Part shown: in pieces, positions 22,626-32,172 of the stretch
Layout: the number at the start of each line of letters is the position of its first letter
Position numbering within the stretch: position 1 is the first letter of the stretch
Assembly: GCF_024266705.1 (NCBI RefSeq)
Contig: NZ_CP100756.1
Span: 1,550,001-1,614,000 of the forward strand
Reading direction: 5' to 3'
Source of the DNA: Natrinema gelatinilyticum
Lineage (GTDB): Archaea; Halobacteriota; Halobacteria; Halobacteriales; Natrialbaceae
DNA: 64,000 nt
Made by a program: the position numbers and the translations under genes
The notes under the pieces: model-generated
The model's database searches: none
Told to the model about the DNA's origin: nothing
Seen by the model: only the letters and a program-made list of their open reading frames with translations

Positions 22626-25043
22626 ATGAGTACGGCAAGAATGACGAATTGGCGGACGGTATTCGGCCACGACAGCCCCTACAACCCGCAGGTGGACGGC
22701 ATCGAGACGGCCATCGATACCGCCCGGGATGGCGGTTACACCGTGGTCGAAGGTGCCTGTGGCACCGGAAAGACGATGATCGCGCTCACGGCGGGGATCG
22801 ATCTCGTGCGCGATCCGGACACGGGCTACGAGCGCGTCCTCGTCCTCACGAGTGTCAAACAGCAGTTACGCCAGTTCGAGAATGACCTCGAGACGATCAA
22901 CGAAAATTTACCCGTCGACTGGGATCCGGTTTCAGGTCTCACGCTCGTCGGAAAGGCCGACGTCTGTCCGTACAACCGCGAGGGGAAGGCGGGATTCGAC
23001 GACGGGACCGTCTACGACCGCTGTGAAACACTGCGAGACCGGACCCGTGATCTCACCGGCGATGGCGGCGAGACGACGGCACGGAACCTCGCCGGCCAGG
23101 CCCGGAGCCAGCAGGTCGGACTGGCCGACAGCGCCGACCGAGCCACCGGCACCTTCCTCGAGACCGCGGGCGAACCGTCTCCCTATCCGTCCGAGCTGCC
23201 CGAGTATGGCGATGGTGGACCCGTCGGGGCCGAAACCGAGTACTGCCCGTTCTACGCGCAATACCTCGAGGACCTGCCGGACGAGGCGAGCGACGGCGAC
23301 GCCGCAGAAGCGATCCCGTACGATTTCACCGACGCCGGCATGGTCGCCCCCGAAAATTTGGTCGCCAGGTCTGTCGCACACGGAACGTGCCCCCATTCGG
23401 TAATGGGTGCTGCCCTCGGCCACGTCGAGGTCGTCATCGGGAATTATTACCACGCCTTCGATCCGAGAACGGTCGGCTCGTTTACTGGTGCGCTCTTAGA
23501 CGAGTCGACGTTCGTCGTCTGCGATGAGGCACACATGCTGGAGCCGCGCGTTCGCGACCTGGTCAGCGAGAGGGTCGCCGACTCGACACTCCGTGATGCC
23601 GAAACCGAACTCTCGCGAGTGATTCAGCCGGTCAAATTCGAGCACGAGGGTCGCCAGGCCACGGGCGGGTCCAAGACCGCCGACGCCGACCTCGTCCGCG
23701 CGGAACTGGCCGACAGCGACGTGTCCTACGAGGAGCTCAATCGGACCCTCGAATTCGTCGGGGACCTCCGGACCGAACTGGACCGACGAGTGGCCGATTT
23801 TCTCGACCGAAAACACAGGGGGTGGCAGTCGAACCTGACCGACCTCCCCGACGAGGAAATACCCCTCCGCGATCCGGTGGAGCCAGCCGAAGACGAACTC
23901 ACCGAATGGGCTAGAACAGCGGGCTACGGTGACGCGGACTGGGTCCGCGCCGAGGCAGTTGGTGCGGTCGTCGCGCGAATCCTGAACGAAGCCGAAGACG
24001 AAGACCGAACGCGTGCTGCCCCCGCCGTGGGCCGCGTTCTCGGCGAGTGGTACCGCCAGGGTCACACCGACTACTTCAGAGAAATCGAACTCGAGCGAAC
24101 CTGGGACGACACCGAACCGGCAGACTCGTGGCGCCGGGCGTACAACGCCAGGCTCGGCCTTCACAACTGCGTTCCGAGCGACGCGATCGGCTCCCGCCTC
24201 GCTTCGTTCGGCGGCGGCATTTTGATGAGCGCCACACTCGAGCCGATGGACGCCTTCACCGAGGTAACGGGGCTTCGGTACCTCGCGCGTGCCGAGGACC
24301 GACCGGTCGTCGAACGCCGGTACGGTCTCCACTTTCCCGCTGAGAACCGGGAGAGCTTCGCGGTCGCCACGCCGAAGTTCACCTACGACAACCGCGGCAG
24401 TCCGAGTGACGCGAGCGGGGTGAGCGACCAAGAGCAGCGGAATCCGACCAGAACGCACTACGCAGACGCCATCCAGAAGATCGCTCGTCTCCCCGGCAAC
24501 GTCCTCGTCGGAATGCCAAGCTATGCCGAAGCAGAGTGGGTCGCGGGCGTCCTCGAACGTCGGGTGGACAAACCGATCTTGCTCGACGCCGCGAGCGACG
24601 ACGAGACCACCCAGTCTCTCAAGGATGAATTCTTCGCGGGTGACGGAAAGGTACTCGTCACGAGTCTTCGGGGGACGCTGACCGAGGGCGTCGACTACAG
24701 TGGCGATCGGCTCGCAGCTGCGGTCGTTTGTGGCGTCCCGATCGTCAACACCTCGAGTCCCCGGACGAAAGCAGTTCGCCGGGCCTACGATGACGAGTTC
24801 GGCGACGGCTTCACGTACGCGCTGACGATTCCTGCAGTTCGGAAGGCTCGCCAGGCGATCGGTCGCGTCATCCGAAGTCCCGAGGATGTCGGCGTGCGCG
24901 TCCTGCTCGACGAGCGCTACGCTCGCGACAGTTGGGACTCGGTTCGTCCCTATCTGCCCGAGGACAACGAATTTCAGGCGGTGAGTCCCGACATGCTCGA
25001 CGTCGGGCTCGAGCGATTTCGGTCACAGTTCTCGTCGCAGTAG
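22626..25043 (+). CDS. XPD/DinG-type FeS superfamily 2 helicase
   Basis: An 805-residue helicase. Walker A is EGACGTGKTMIAL, the DEAH box is VVCDEAHMLEP, motif III is GGILMSATLEPM, motif V lies in TSLRGTLTEGVDYSG and motif VI is KARQAIGRVIRS. Four cysteines between motifs Ia and II (in ADVCPYN, YDRCETL, EYCPFYA, GTCPHSV) match the 4Fe-4S cluster of XPD, DinG and FancJ, which couples to 5'-3' unwinding. It probably acts in DNA repair or R-loop/G4 processing. The gene is monocistronic. A second ATG five codons later is a possible start. Confidence 0.93.
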   Translation: MSTARMTNWRTVFGHDSPYNPQVDGIETAIDTARDGGYTVVEGACGTGKTMIALTAGIDLVRDPDTGYERVLVLTSVKQQLRQFENDLETINENLPVDWDPVSGLTLVGKADVCPYNREGKAGFDDGTVYDRCETLRDRTRDLTGDGGETTARNLAGQARSQQVGLADSADRATGTFLETAGEPSPYPSELPEYGDGGPVGAETEYCPFYAQYLEDLPDEASDGDAAEAIPYDFTDAGMVAPENLVARSVAHGTCPHSVMGAALGHVEVVIGNYYHAFDPRTVGSFTGALLDESTFVVCDEAHMLEPRVRDLVSERVADSTLRDAETELSRVIQPVKFEHEGRQATGGSKTADADLVRAELADSDVSYEELNRTLEFVGDLRTELDRRVADFLDRKHRGWQSNLTDLPDEEIPLRDPVEPAEDELTEWARTAGYGDADWVRAEAVGAVVARILNEAEDEDRTRAAPAVGRVLGEWYRQGHTDYFREIELERTWDDTEPADSWRRAYNARLGLHNCVPSDAIGSRLASFGGGILMSATLEPMDAFTEVTGLRYLARAEDRPVVERRYGLHFPAENRESFAVATPKFTYDNRGSPSDASGVSDQEQRNPTRTHYADAIQKIARLPGNVLVGMPSYAEAEWVAGVLERRVDKPILLDAASDDETTQSLKDEFFAGDGKVLVTSLRGTLTEGVDYSGDRLAAAVVCGVPIVNTSSPRTKAVRRAYDDEFGDGFTYALTIPAVRKARQAIGRVIRSPEDVGVRVLLDERYARDSWDSVRPYLPEDNEFQAVSPDMLDVGLERFRSQFSSQ

Positions 25044-25161
25044 CCTCTCGAATCGATGGTTCAGCTTGGCCCGTTCGGTGGCCTCCAGCGCCAACCTGAT
25101 CGGATGGTTGGATGATGGTGAACTCGACCACGGTGGTCAGCGCCGACGTGATCGACCTGCA

Positions 25162-25293
25162 GTGTACCAGACGAACCTGTTCGTCTACGGTCCCGGCGGC
25201 TACAAGTTCTCCGTCTTCGTTCGGATCGACGCGCCGCTACAGTTACTGCTGTCCGTGGCGACCGTCCACGGGATCACCTTTTTCTGGGGGCTA
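25162..25293 (+). pseudogene. C-terminal remnant of an SLC13-type anion/sodium symporter
   Basis: An in-frame stretch reading TNLFVYGPGGYKF, then RIDAPLQLLLSVATVHGITFFWGL, strongly resembles the last helix of SLC13/ArsB-NhaD permeases, which end in a VYGPGGYRF..F.R.GAPL pattern. Nothing upstream continues the protein, and the normal stop after the last helix is lost. It is therefore a fossil fragment between the helicase and a small minus-strand gene. Judged by motif only. Confidence 0.45.
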
Positions 25294-25328
25294 TCACCGG
25301 CGGAGGCCCGACTGCCTGCGATTCTCCG

Positions 25329-25529
25329 TTACTCGGTTGCCTCACCGCTTTCAACGATTGATCCATCCGCGTCCACTGCGTCCAGTTCCACGTCGACCGC
25401 TTCCTCCTCGACCTCGAGCGGCGGTTCGGTTTCGTCGCTTCGCTTGAGCGCCTCCGCGAGTTCCCATTCGCGCTGGCGTCGTTCCGCGTTGCGGGCGTGC
25501 TTGTTCCGACCGTCCTTCGTGTCTGCCAT
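25329..25529 (-). CDS. Small charged hypothetical protein
   Basis: A 66-residue protein. The N-terminal half is a charged helix (KDGRNKHARNAERRQREWELAEAL), the C-terminal half a very acidic tail of Glu/Val/Asp. Similar short Arg/Glu helical proteins with acidic tails recur in haloarchaea; the role is unknown. Independent ATG start; 77 bases separate it from the next gene on the same strand. Confidence 0.6.
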   Translation of the reverse strand: MADTKDGRNKHARNAERRQREWELAEALKRSDETEPPLEVEEEAVDVELDAVDADGSIVESGEATE

Positions 25530-25606
25530 AGAGTAACACACCGGGGCGAACGGGATAACGCTATGCCTGGCGGTTCCCGTTGACCGCTTCTTTTGGCCGC
25601 CGACCG

Positions 25607-25918
25607 CTATCGGTAGCCGACCCTGCCGAGTGGACGGAGCGCGGCCTCGTTCGGGAGCACGCGGACGAGTGCGGAAGCCGGCTCGTACGTGACGCGGTCG
25701 GTCGCGGACTTCGCTGCGACGATTTTCCAGAAGCCGGGCGCATCCAGACGCAGTCGACACAGCCCGCGGTCGTCCGTTCGCACGGATTTCGTTTCGGTCG
25801 TGACGAAAGCCCCGGCGACCGGTCGTCGCTGGTCATCGCGAACGCGGACGATGATCGGGGTCCCCACCGCTACCTCCTTTCGATCGACGGTGACCCGGAG
25901 ACGACGAGTAACGCGCAT
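25607..25918 (-). CDS. Hypothetical protein with an Ig-like/carboxypeptidase-regulatory fold
   Basis: A 103-residue beta-rich protein: VRVTRRLRVTVDRKEVAVGTP, then VRVRDDQRRPVAGAFVTTET, then GLCRLRLDAPGFWKIVA. The V-x-D-x-x-x-R-P-V-A-G-A-x-V pattern is typical of small Ig-like domains that present loops (CarboxypepD_reg-like). An upstream in-frame ATG would add a hydrophobic leader, so surface location is possible. Function unknown. It precedes the thiamine-type importer on the same strand. Confidence 0.6.
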   Translation of the reverse strand: MRVTRRLRVTVDRKEVAVGTPIIVRVRDDQRRPVAGAFVTTETKSVRTDDRGLCRLRLDAPGFWKIVAAKSATDRVTYEPASALVRVLPNEAALRPLGRVGYR

Positions 25919-25991
25919 ACCGACTACTATCTCGACTAGGGCGAAAAAGGCCCACTTGCGTGCTCCGGCGCCCACGTCGGTCGTCGCCCGC

Positions 25992-27029
25992 TCACCGCGA
26001 GGCCACGACGTGTGCGTCCTCTGGCGCGAATCCCACGGTCAGGTCGTCGCGCTCGGGCACATTCTCGAGTTGTAACGTGATTTCTCTGCCGTTCCACCGA
26101 CCGTGGACACGGACGGTCTCACCGAGGAATTCGGTCGTTTCGACCGTCACGGGGAGTCGATTGTGGGTGGCAGTCCGCGAGAGTGCGCCCGGTCGCACAC
26201 AGACGGTCGTCCGCTCACTCCCGTCTGGGAGCGCCGGAATATCGAGCTGCCGGCCGCCGACTTCGACTCGAGCCCCGTCCCGGTCGGTCGAGAGCACCGT
26301 CCCCTCGAAAACGTTGTTGTCGCCGACGAACTCCGCGACGAATCGGGTCGCCGGTTCCCGATAGATCTCCTGTGGGCGGCCGATCTGCTCGACGCGACCG
26401 TCGCGTAACACCGCGAGGCGATCCGAGATAGCCAGCGCTTCGGCCTGGTCGTGCGTGACGTAGACGGTCGTGATCTCGAGTTCGGACTGGATTCGCGTAA
26501 TCTGGCGGCGCAGCGATTCTCGGAGCTGGGCGTCGAGTGCGCTCATCGGCTCGTCGAGCAAGAGCAGGTCGGGAGCCGGCGCCAGCGCTCGGGCCAGCGC
26601 GACCCGCTGTTGTTGACCGCCGGATAGCTGTTCGGGGCTGCGATCGCCCATCTCCTCGAGGTCGACCAGTGCGAGCAACTCCGCGATACGTTCGTCGACC
26701 GTCGTCCGGCCGGGCGGATCGCGGAATCGCAGCCCGTAGCCGACGTTTTCGGCGACGTTCATGTGGGGAAACAGTGCGTAGCTCTGGAAGACGACGCCAA
26801 CGTCCCGTCGTTCGGGCGCGACGCTGGCCATCTCCCGCCCGTCGAACCGAACGCGTCCGGCCGTCGGCTCCTCAAACCCGGCGATCATACGAAGCGTGGT
26901 CGTCTTCCCGCAGCCGGACGGCCCGACGAGGGTGAAAAATTCACCGTCGCGGACCGTGAGATCGACGTTTTCGAGCGCGACGGTGTCGTCGTACGCTCTG
27001 GAAACTGCCTCGAGTCGAAGCGTCGTCAT
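25992..27029 (-). CDS. ABC transporter ATP-binding protein, thiamine/iron/spermidine type
   Basis: A 345-residue ATPase. Walker A GPSGCGKTT, Q-loop VFQSYALFPHM, signature LSGGQQQRVALARAL, Walker B LLLLDEPMSALD and H-loop VTHDQAEAL are all intact. The last 100 residues form a TOBE domain (NNVFEGTVLS, then TTVCVRPGAL, and LGETVRVHGRW). It is the last gene of a three-gene importer operon, overlapping the permease by four bases (ATGA). The substrate follows from its partners: thiamine or a related compound is likely, but iron(III) importers have the same architecture. Confidence 0.92.
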   Translation of the reverse strand: MTTLRLEAVSRAYDDTVALENVDLTVRDGEFFTLVGPSGCGKTTTLRMIAGFEEPTAGRVRFDGREMASVAPERRDVGVVFQSYALFPHMNVAENVGYGLRFRDPPGRTTVDERIAELLALVDLEEMGDRSPEQLSGGQQQRVALARALAPAPDLLLLDEPMSALDAQLRESLRRQITRIQSELEITTVYVTHDQAEALAISDRLAVLRDGRVEQIGRPQEIYREPATRFVAEFVGDNNVFEGTVLSTDRDGARVEVGGRQLDIPALPDGSERTTVCVRPGALSRTATHNRLPVTVETTEFLGETVRVHGRWNGREITLQLENVPERDDLTVGFAPEDAHVVASR

Positions 27030-28939
27030 CGCTCGAACCTCCCGCCGACCCGGTCGACGACGGCAAAACTTGCGGCGGTCACGAACAGGAGGACCGTTCC
27101 CATAGCGATCGCGGGGCCGGAGCGGCGGCCGAGATAGCGCTCGACGGCGACGGGCATCGTGTACGTCTCGTTTCCACCCGCCAAAATCACCGTCGAAGAG
27201 AACTCGCCAATCGAGATGGCGAAGGCGAAGGCTGCGCCGGCGACAATGCCGCTTGCGACCAGCGGGAGTTCGACGTCGACGAGCGCGCGATACCGGGGCG
27301 CTCCCAGGGCTCGAGCGGATTCGACCATAGCGGGGTCGAGAGACGCCAGAAGCGGTGAGACGTTGCGCGTGACGAAGGGGTACGCTGCAACGGCGTGGGC
27401 GGCGACGATGGCGACCGCACCCGTCACTTGGAACCGCCAGCCGCCGGGTAGCGGAATTCCGAAGACCAACCCTTGCAGGAGGCCGATGCCGAAGACGACG
27501 CCGCTGACCGCGAGCGGGGCCATCGCCAGCGTGTCGACGAGCTTTCCCCCGCGGCCCGCACGGACCGTTATCGTCGAGATGACCACTCCCATCGGCACGG
27601 CGATGAGCAGCGTGGCGACGCCGAAGACGAGCGAGTTCCGGATGGCGACGGCCGGCAGCGTCTGATAGGACGCACCCTCGAACTGGCGCTCGAGCAGGAA
27701 CGCGAAGTGTCGAAGCGTGAGTCCGTTCCCGTCCGTCACGCTTCCGACGATCAGACTTGCGATCGGCCCGACGAAGACGACCAGCGCGACGAGTCCGTAG
27801 ACGCCGACCGCCACTCGGCGGGGCGACAGCGCGGTCCGAAGATCCGGGAACAGCGGCGTTCGTGTCGGCGGTGAGGTCGTTCGAGCCAGCCCCGCCCGTG
27901 CGGACTCGTACCGAAGGTACGCGTAAGTCAGTCCCAGCGAGAGGACCGTCTCGAGGACGGCGAGTGTAGCGGCCTCGCCGTACGCGAGTCGGCGGACGCG
28001 GTCGTAGATCCAGACTTCGACGGTCGCGAGCTGCAGTCCACCCAGCGCGAGGACGATGGGGAACGTCATAAACGTGAAGATGAAGGTCAGCAACGCGCCG
28101 GTCAGGACAGCTGGCAGGAGCTGTGGGACGACCACGTCGCGGAACGCGCGGCGAGGGCTTGCACCGAGGCTGCGTGCGGTCTCGACTGTTCGAACGTCGA
28201 TCGACTCCCAGGCTGCGACGGTGATGCGCGCGACCAGCGGTGCATTGTAGAACGCGTGGGCGACGATGACGATGGCGAGCGGGTTCCCCTCGATGAACGG
28301 GTACGGCTCGATTCCGACGAGTCCGAGCAGCCCGTTGAGCGTTCCCGAGTGACCGAACATCGCGTAAAAACCGACGGCGACCATGATCCCTGGCAACACG
28401 AACGGAACGATCGTCAGGGAGCGAAGCGTCTTCCGGCCCCGAAACTCGTAGTTCGCGAGTACGTACGCGGCGGGCAGTCCCAATACCACGCTCGCGGCCG
28501 TCGAACAGATTGCCTGATACGTCGTAAATCCGAACAGACCCGTTTGGACGGTGGGCGCGTCGACTCGCAACCATGGAATCGGCAGTTCGAGCCCGGGGAG
28601 TGACGCCTCGAGCGATATCGAAACCGAAACGGCCGCGAGCCAGCCTGCGACCTCCTCGAGGTGCGATCGAATCGAGAGCGGCTCCGCGAAGAGGTCCGCG
28701 AGGACGCCGACGTAGAACGGATCGGTGAGGACGTCGGCGAACGTGGACAACGTGAGGGTTCCTCCGTCGAGGACGGCGTCGGCGAAGACGAGGCCGACTG
28801 GGAGATAGAGCATGATCGCGAGGACGGTCGCCGTCGCGAGCCCCGTCAGCGAAAGCGCATTGCGTTCGAACCATCCATATACGGCTGCGGCTTGCCATCG
28901 AACGCGAGGCCACCACTCGCTCGCTCTCGATCGTCCCAT
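27026..28939 (-). CDS. ABC transporter permease, fused two-domain (ThiP/FbpB type)
   Basis: A 637-residue permease with two homologous halves, each about six transmembrane helices and an EAA loop: ETARSLGASPRRAFRDVVVPQL in the first half and ESARALGAPRYRALVDVELPL in the second. Such duplicated permeases characterise thiamine (ThiP) and iron(III) (FbpB) importers. It begins nine bases after the binding-protein stop and ends overlapping the ATPase start. It forms the membrane channel of the complex. Confidence 0.92.
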   Translation of the reverse strand: MGRSRASEWWPRVRWQAAAVYGWFERNALSLTGLATATVLAIMLYLPVGLVFADAVLDGGTLTLSTFADVLTDPFYVGVLADLFAEPLSIRSHLEEVAGWLAAVSVSISLEASLPGLELPIPWLRVDAPTVQTGLFGFTTYQAICSTAASVVLGLPAAYVLANYEFRGRKTLRSLTIVPFVLPGIMVAVGFYAMFGHSGTLNGLLGLVGIEPYPFIEGNPLAIVIVAHAFYNAPLVARITVAAWESIDVRTVETARSLGASPRRAFRDVVVPQLLPAVLTGALLTFIFTFMTFPIVLALGGLQLATVEVWIYDRVRRLAYGEAATLAVLETVLSLGLTYAYLRYESARAGLARTTSPPTRTPLFPDLRTALSPRRVAVGVYGLVALVVFVGPIASLIVGSVTDGNGLTLRHFAFLLERQFEGASYQTLPAVAIRNSLVFGVATLLIAVPMGVVISTITVRAGRGGKLVDTLAMAPLAVSGVVFGIGLLQGLVFGIPLPGGWRFQVTGAVAIVAAHAVAAYPFVTRNVSPLLASLDPAMVESARALGAPRYRALVDVELPLVASGIVAGAAFAFAISIGEFSSTVILAGGNETYTMPVAVERYLGRRSGPAIAMGTVLLFVTAASFAVVDRVGGRFER

Positions 28940-28948
28940 CGACGTCCT

Positions 28949-30070
28949 CTACTGGCTGGCGAACTCGCGTGCCCAGTCCTCGACCCATCCGTCGAGCTTC
29001 CCCCGGAGGGTCTCGTAGCCGACGGTTACCGCCTCCGGCGGTTCGTGGGCGTACCGGTCGAACTCCTCGTCGAGATCGACGTTTTCGGACGTGACGGCCG
29101 GGAACTGGACGTTGCGCTGGGCGATGACGCCCTGGGCCTCGCTCGAAAGGGCGAAATCGAGGAACGCGTAGGCCAGGTCGAGTTCTGCCGCGTTTTCGAA
29201 GATACCCATTCCCTCGGGGTTCGCATACCCCTGATCGTCCGGGAACGCGACCTGATGGCGGCTCATGTCGTAGCCCTCGGCGCTCGCGTACACCTGGTCG
29301 GTCGAGTACGAGACGACCATCGGCCGGTTCTCGTTCATGTACGACCCGTAGTAGGATTCGGTCCAGTCGTCGAGAATGCGGATCCCGTTGTCTCCGAGTG
29401 CTCGCCAGTAGTCGAGGTAGCCGTCCTCGCCGTAGGCGTCGATAGTCCACAGCAAGAACGCTCGGCCCGGGTCGGACGACTGAGCGTTCTGGGCGAGCAG
29501 CGCGTCTCCGTAGGCCGGCTCAGTCAGGTCGTCGAGGGTTTCCGGGGCGTCGACGACGGTCTCGTCGTACACGAGGCTGATGTATCCCGTGTCGTACGCG
29601 AGCACTCGTCCGTGGGGATCGGCCATGTCGAGGCTGTCGCGGATCCGATCCGACCGGTCGATTCGGTCGACGTTGAGTTCGCGAAAGAGGCCACCCTCGC
29701 CGAGTGTGTCGTCGATTCGAACGAGGTCGTCCACGTTGAGCCCGAGGTAGAGGTCCGCATCGAGACTGGCGCCCTGTTGCTCGCGACTGATATAGTGGTT
29801 GAGTCCCTGGCTCGGCACGGTCCAGGTGAGCGTTGCGTCGGGGTATTCCGCCTCGAACGCATCCTTGAGCCAGGTCCCGGCCGGGTTGTCGCCGTCGACC
29901 ATCGACGTGTAGGACGCGACCGTCAGTTCCCCCTGCAGATCCGGATCCTCCGGCTCTCGGTCGCCGTCTCCGCGTTCCCCAGCATCGTCTTTCCCGTCCC
30001 GCGTCAGGCAGCCGGCGACTCCGGCGACCCCGCTCGTGCCGACCGCGCCGATGAACGTCCGTCGTTTCAT
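28949..30070 (-). CDS. tbpA: Thiamine-type ABC transporter substrate-binding lipoprotein
   Basis: A 373-residue secreted protein. The leader is MKRRTFIGAVGTSGVAGVAGC, with twin arginines and a lipobox cysteine at residue 21, pointing to Tat export and lipid anchoring, usual for haloarchaea. The rest matches TbpA/ThiB: ELTVASYTSMV, then SLDADLYLGLN, then LAYDTGYISLVYDE, and LVQNA-like LLAQNAQSSDPGRAFLLWTI. ThiB closely resembles iron-binding proteins, so thiamine is likely but not proven. First gene of the operon; a TATA-like box lies at leaderless spacing. Confidence 0.88.
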   Translation of the reverse strand: MKRRTFIGAVGTSGVAGVAGCLTRDGKDDAGERGDGDREPEDPDLQGELTVASYTSMVDGDNPAGTWLKDAFEAEYPDATLTWTVPSQGLNHYISREQQGASLDADLYLGLNVDDLVRIDDTLGEGGLFRELNVDRIDRSDRIRDSLDMADPHGRVLAYDTGYISLVYDETVVDAPETLDDLTEPAYGDALLAQNAQSSDPGRAFLLWTIDAYGEDGYLDYWRALGDNGIRILDDWTESYYGSYMNENRPMVVSYSTDQVYASAEGYDMSRHQVAFPDDQGYANPEGMGIFENAAELDLAYAFLDFALSSEAQGVIAQRNVQFPAVTSENVDLDEEFDRYAHEPPEAVTVGYETLRGKLDGWVEDWAREFASQ

Positions 30071-30094
30071 TACGCGGTGGTTGTACCCGGTGGT

Positions 30095-30100
30095 CTTAAA
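30095..30100 (-). promoter_or_regulatory. TATA-like box for the importer operon
   Basis: TTTAAG on the minus strand, 25-30 bases upstream of the binding-protein ATG at 30070, implying a leaderless transcript. No THI-box riboswitch is visible, in keeping with the absence of such leaders when transcripts start at the ATG. Confidence 0.55.
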
Positions 30101-30207
30101 CGCCATGATCGACGTCCGTGGACCCGATTGCGCGACTGCGCGCAGTAGTGCTAATTCTGACACAACCGACCACCGACACTTTTCTCGTTGTCCCTCGTAC
30201 GTCCACT

Positions 30208-30756
30208 ATGGCCCGCAACCGAACCGTCATTAACGCGTTCATCGGTGCTGTCATCGGTGTGGTACTCTCGTTCATCCCGTTATCGCCCATCATCGGGGGT
30301 GTCGTCGCCGGTTTCCTCGAGGGGCCGGACGAACGCGCGGGAACGAAAGTAGGTGCACTGGCCGGCGCGATCGCGTTCTTTCCGGTCGCGTTCGTGGGAT
30401 TTATCATGCTCGGATTCCTCGGGTTCGGCCTCGGATTTGTCGGCGGGGCCCCCGCCGTGGGCGTCTTCTTCCTCCTGCTCGTGATCGTTAGCATGATCCT
30501 GTTTTTCCTTCTCTATACCGTTGGCCTCTCTGCGCTCGGGGGATATCTGGGCGCGTACCTCGCGAACGAGTATCCGACGAAGCAACGGCGAACCCGAGAG
30601 ACCATCGGATTCGAAACGACGTCGGACCGTTCCGTTCGCGCTACCGATATCGCGCCGATTCGGGACCGGGACTCGGATCGGGATCGGGATCGGGACCAGG
30701 ACCTGGAGGAGAATCGGGGTGTGGACTCGGATTCGGATCGGGACCCGAACAGGTAA
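30208..30756 (+). CDS. DUF5518 family membrane protein
   Basis: A 182-residue protein with four hydrophobic helices. The first part is TVINAFIGAVIGVVLSFIPL followed by SPIIGGVVAGFLEG, the typical DUF5518 glycine-rich start, then two Phe/Leu-rich helices around residues 60-115. The tail after residue 145 is an Asp-Arg repeat (DRDSDRDRDRDQD) encoded by tandem GGGATC-type hexamers at about 30660-30700. The role is unknown; the tail may be cytoplasmic. Transcribed divergently from the importer operon. Confidence 0.82.
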   Translation: MARNRTVINAFIGAVIGVVLSFIPLSPIIGGVVAGFLEGPDERAGTKVGALAGAIAFFPVAFVGFIMLGFLGFGLGFVGGAPAVGVFFLLLVIVSMILFFLLYTVGLSALGGYLGAYLANEYPTKQRRTRETIGFETTSDRSVRATDIAPIRDRDSDRDRDRDQDLEENRGVDSDSDRDPNR

Positions 30757-30807
30757 CCTGCCTGACCCTCGAGGGGCCGACCGTCCCCGGTCGAACTGAC
30801 GAGCGGC

Positions 30808-32172
30808 CTACTCGTATCTGAGCGCATCGATCGGGTCCGTCCGCGCGGCCCGCCAGGCCGGATATAGTCCTGCGAGAACGCCGACGAGCATCCCGACGAC
30901 GATCGCGAGCGCGACGTACTGGAGGGGATAGACGAGCGGGATATCGATGTACTGCGCCCCGAGATAGCCGGCGACGAGTCCCAGCCCGGTCCCCAGGACC
31001 GCGCCGATCACGCCGAGGATCACCGCTTCGGTCAGGAACAGCCCGAGGACGTCGCGATTTTGCGCACCGACGGCTTTCATGATGCCGATTTCGCGGGTCC
31101 GCTCGGTGACGCTGACGAGCATGATGTTCGCGATGCCGATCGAGCCGACCAGCAGGGAGATCGCGGCGATTCCCACGATAAAATTCTGCAGGAGATCCAG
31201 CACGTCCTGAAGCTGCTGGAGTAGTTCCGTGCTCGTTCGGAGTTGCACCTCGAGATCGTCGCCCATTAGCTCGCTCGCGTCGGACTGGTCACTCTCGAGG
31301 TAGTCGATGGCCGCCTCGCGGGCGGCGTCGATAGCCGCCTGGTCGTCGGAAGGCGCCTCGACGACGATGGCGAGGAAGCGAGCAGGGCTATCGGTCCCAC
31401 CGTCGCTGCCGTTTCCAGCGCTGGTTTCGTTCCCGGCGCCGGTTTGGTTTCCACTGCCGCCCGCAGTGCCATCACCGTTTCCCGCGTCACCGTCCGTTCC
31501 ACCGCCGAATCCCAGCCTGGCCGCCTGCTCCACGTAGTACGGATCGGTTGGAACGTAGACTCGAGGCGAGGACTCGAACCCCTCGAACGGGCTCAAGCCC
31601 TCGCTCGTGTCGGTTATACCGACTACCTCGATGGTGGTACGCTGGCCGCCGAGGAACGTCACCGTGAGTTCGTCGCCGACGGTAACGTTCTCTTCAAACT
31701 GGCCCGCCGCGGCGGGGTTGATCACCGCTTCCCGTTCGCCCATTCGGAATGGCCTCCCGTCGGCCAGTTGATCCTCGCCGATGTACGACGGCCCCGAGGC
31801 GACCAGTCCGTTACCCAGAGCGACCGTCTCGTTGCCGTCCGAAAGCGCCTGGGTCTGTATCGTCGCGTAGCCGTAGGCCGCCTCGACGTCCGCTAATTCC
31901 TCGACGTTTTCGAAGTCGTCCTGCGTGAAGACGGGTTGGGCACCCGCGAGCGGACCGCCCTCCGCATCGGGTTCGGCCGCCCACCCGTAGAGGCTACGTT
32001 GGTCGTCGGGGCTGATGTCCCCGATGATTCCCGCCTGCAGACTCGCGCCGAGACTGACGAACGCGATTACTGCAGCGATGCCGATCACGATCCCGAGCGT
32101 CGTCAACGACGACCTGAGTTTGTGACCGCGAATGGACCGCCAGGCGAGGCGAAGACTCTCGAGCGGATTCAT
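30808..32172 (-). CDS. MacB/FtsX-family ABC transporter permease
   Basis: A 454-residue permease of the mechanotransmission type. One N-terminal helix (SSLTTLGIVIGIAAVIAFVS) is followed by a large extracellular domain (residues about 45-320, with Ser/Gly/Asn-rich loop near 215-255), and then three C-terminal helices with the FtsX signature (IGIMKAVGAQNRDVLGLFLTEA). MacB-type systems move peptides, lipoproteins or toxins to the outside rather than import nutrients. It overlaps the ATPase gene by four bases. Substrate unknown. Confidence 0.92.
   Translation of the reverse strand: MNPLESLRLAWRSIRGHKLRSSLTTLGIVIGIAAVIAFVSLGASLQAGIIGDISPDDQRSLYGWAAEPDAEGGPLAGAQPVFTQDDFENVEELADVEAAYGYATIQTQALSDGNETVALGNGLVASGPSYIGEDQLADGRPFRMGEREAVINPAAAGQFEENVTVGDELTVTFLGGQRTTIEVVGITDTSEGLSPFEGFESSPRVYVPTDPYYVEQAARLGFGGGTDGDAGNGDGTAGGSGNQTGAGNETSAGNGSDGGTDSPARFLAIVVEAPSDDQAAIDAAREAAIDYLESDQSDASELMGDDLEVQLRTSTELLQQLQDVLDLLQNFIVGIAAISLLVGSIGIANIMLVSVTERTREIGIMKAVGAQNRDVLGLFLTEAVILGVIGAVLGTGLGLVAGYLGAQYIDIPLVYPLQYVALAIVVGMLVGVLAGLYPAWRAARTDPIDALRYE

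Noticed and set aside
22162-22629. 155-codon frame in the DUF1684/helicase intergenic region
   Set aside because: Arg/Ser-rich with no recognisable motif, and overlaps both gene starts; treated as intergenic.
25992-29450. A 1152-codon minus-strand open frame covering the permease and ATPase genes
   Set aside because: Only the C-terminal 345 codons are the ABC ATPase; the rest is an Arg/Pro-rich shadow of the permease gene with no independent start or composition.
30655-30710. Hexamer-rich tract (GGGATC-type) as a microsatellite or binding array
   Set aside because: It is in frame and encodes the Asp-Arg tail of the DUF5518 protein; coding bias explains it, although slippage may have enlarged it.
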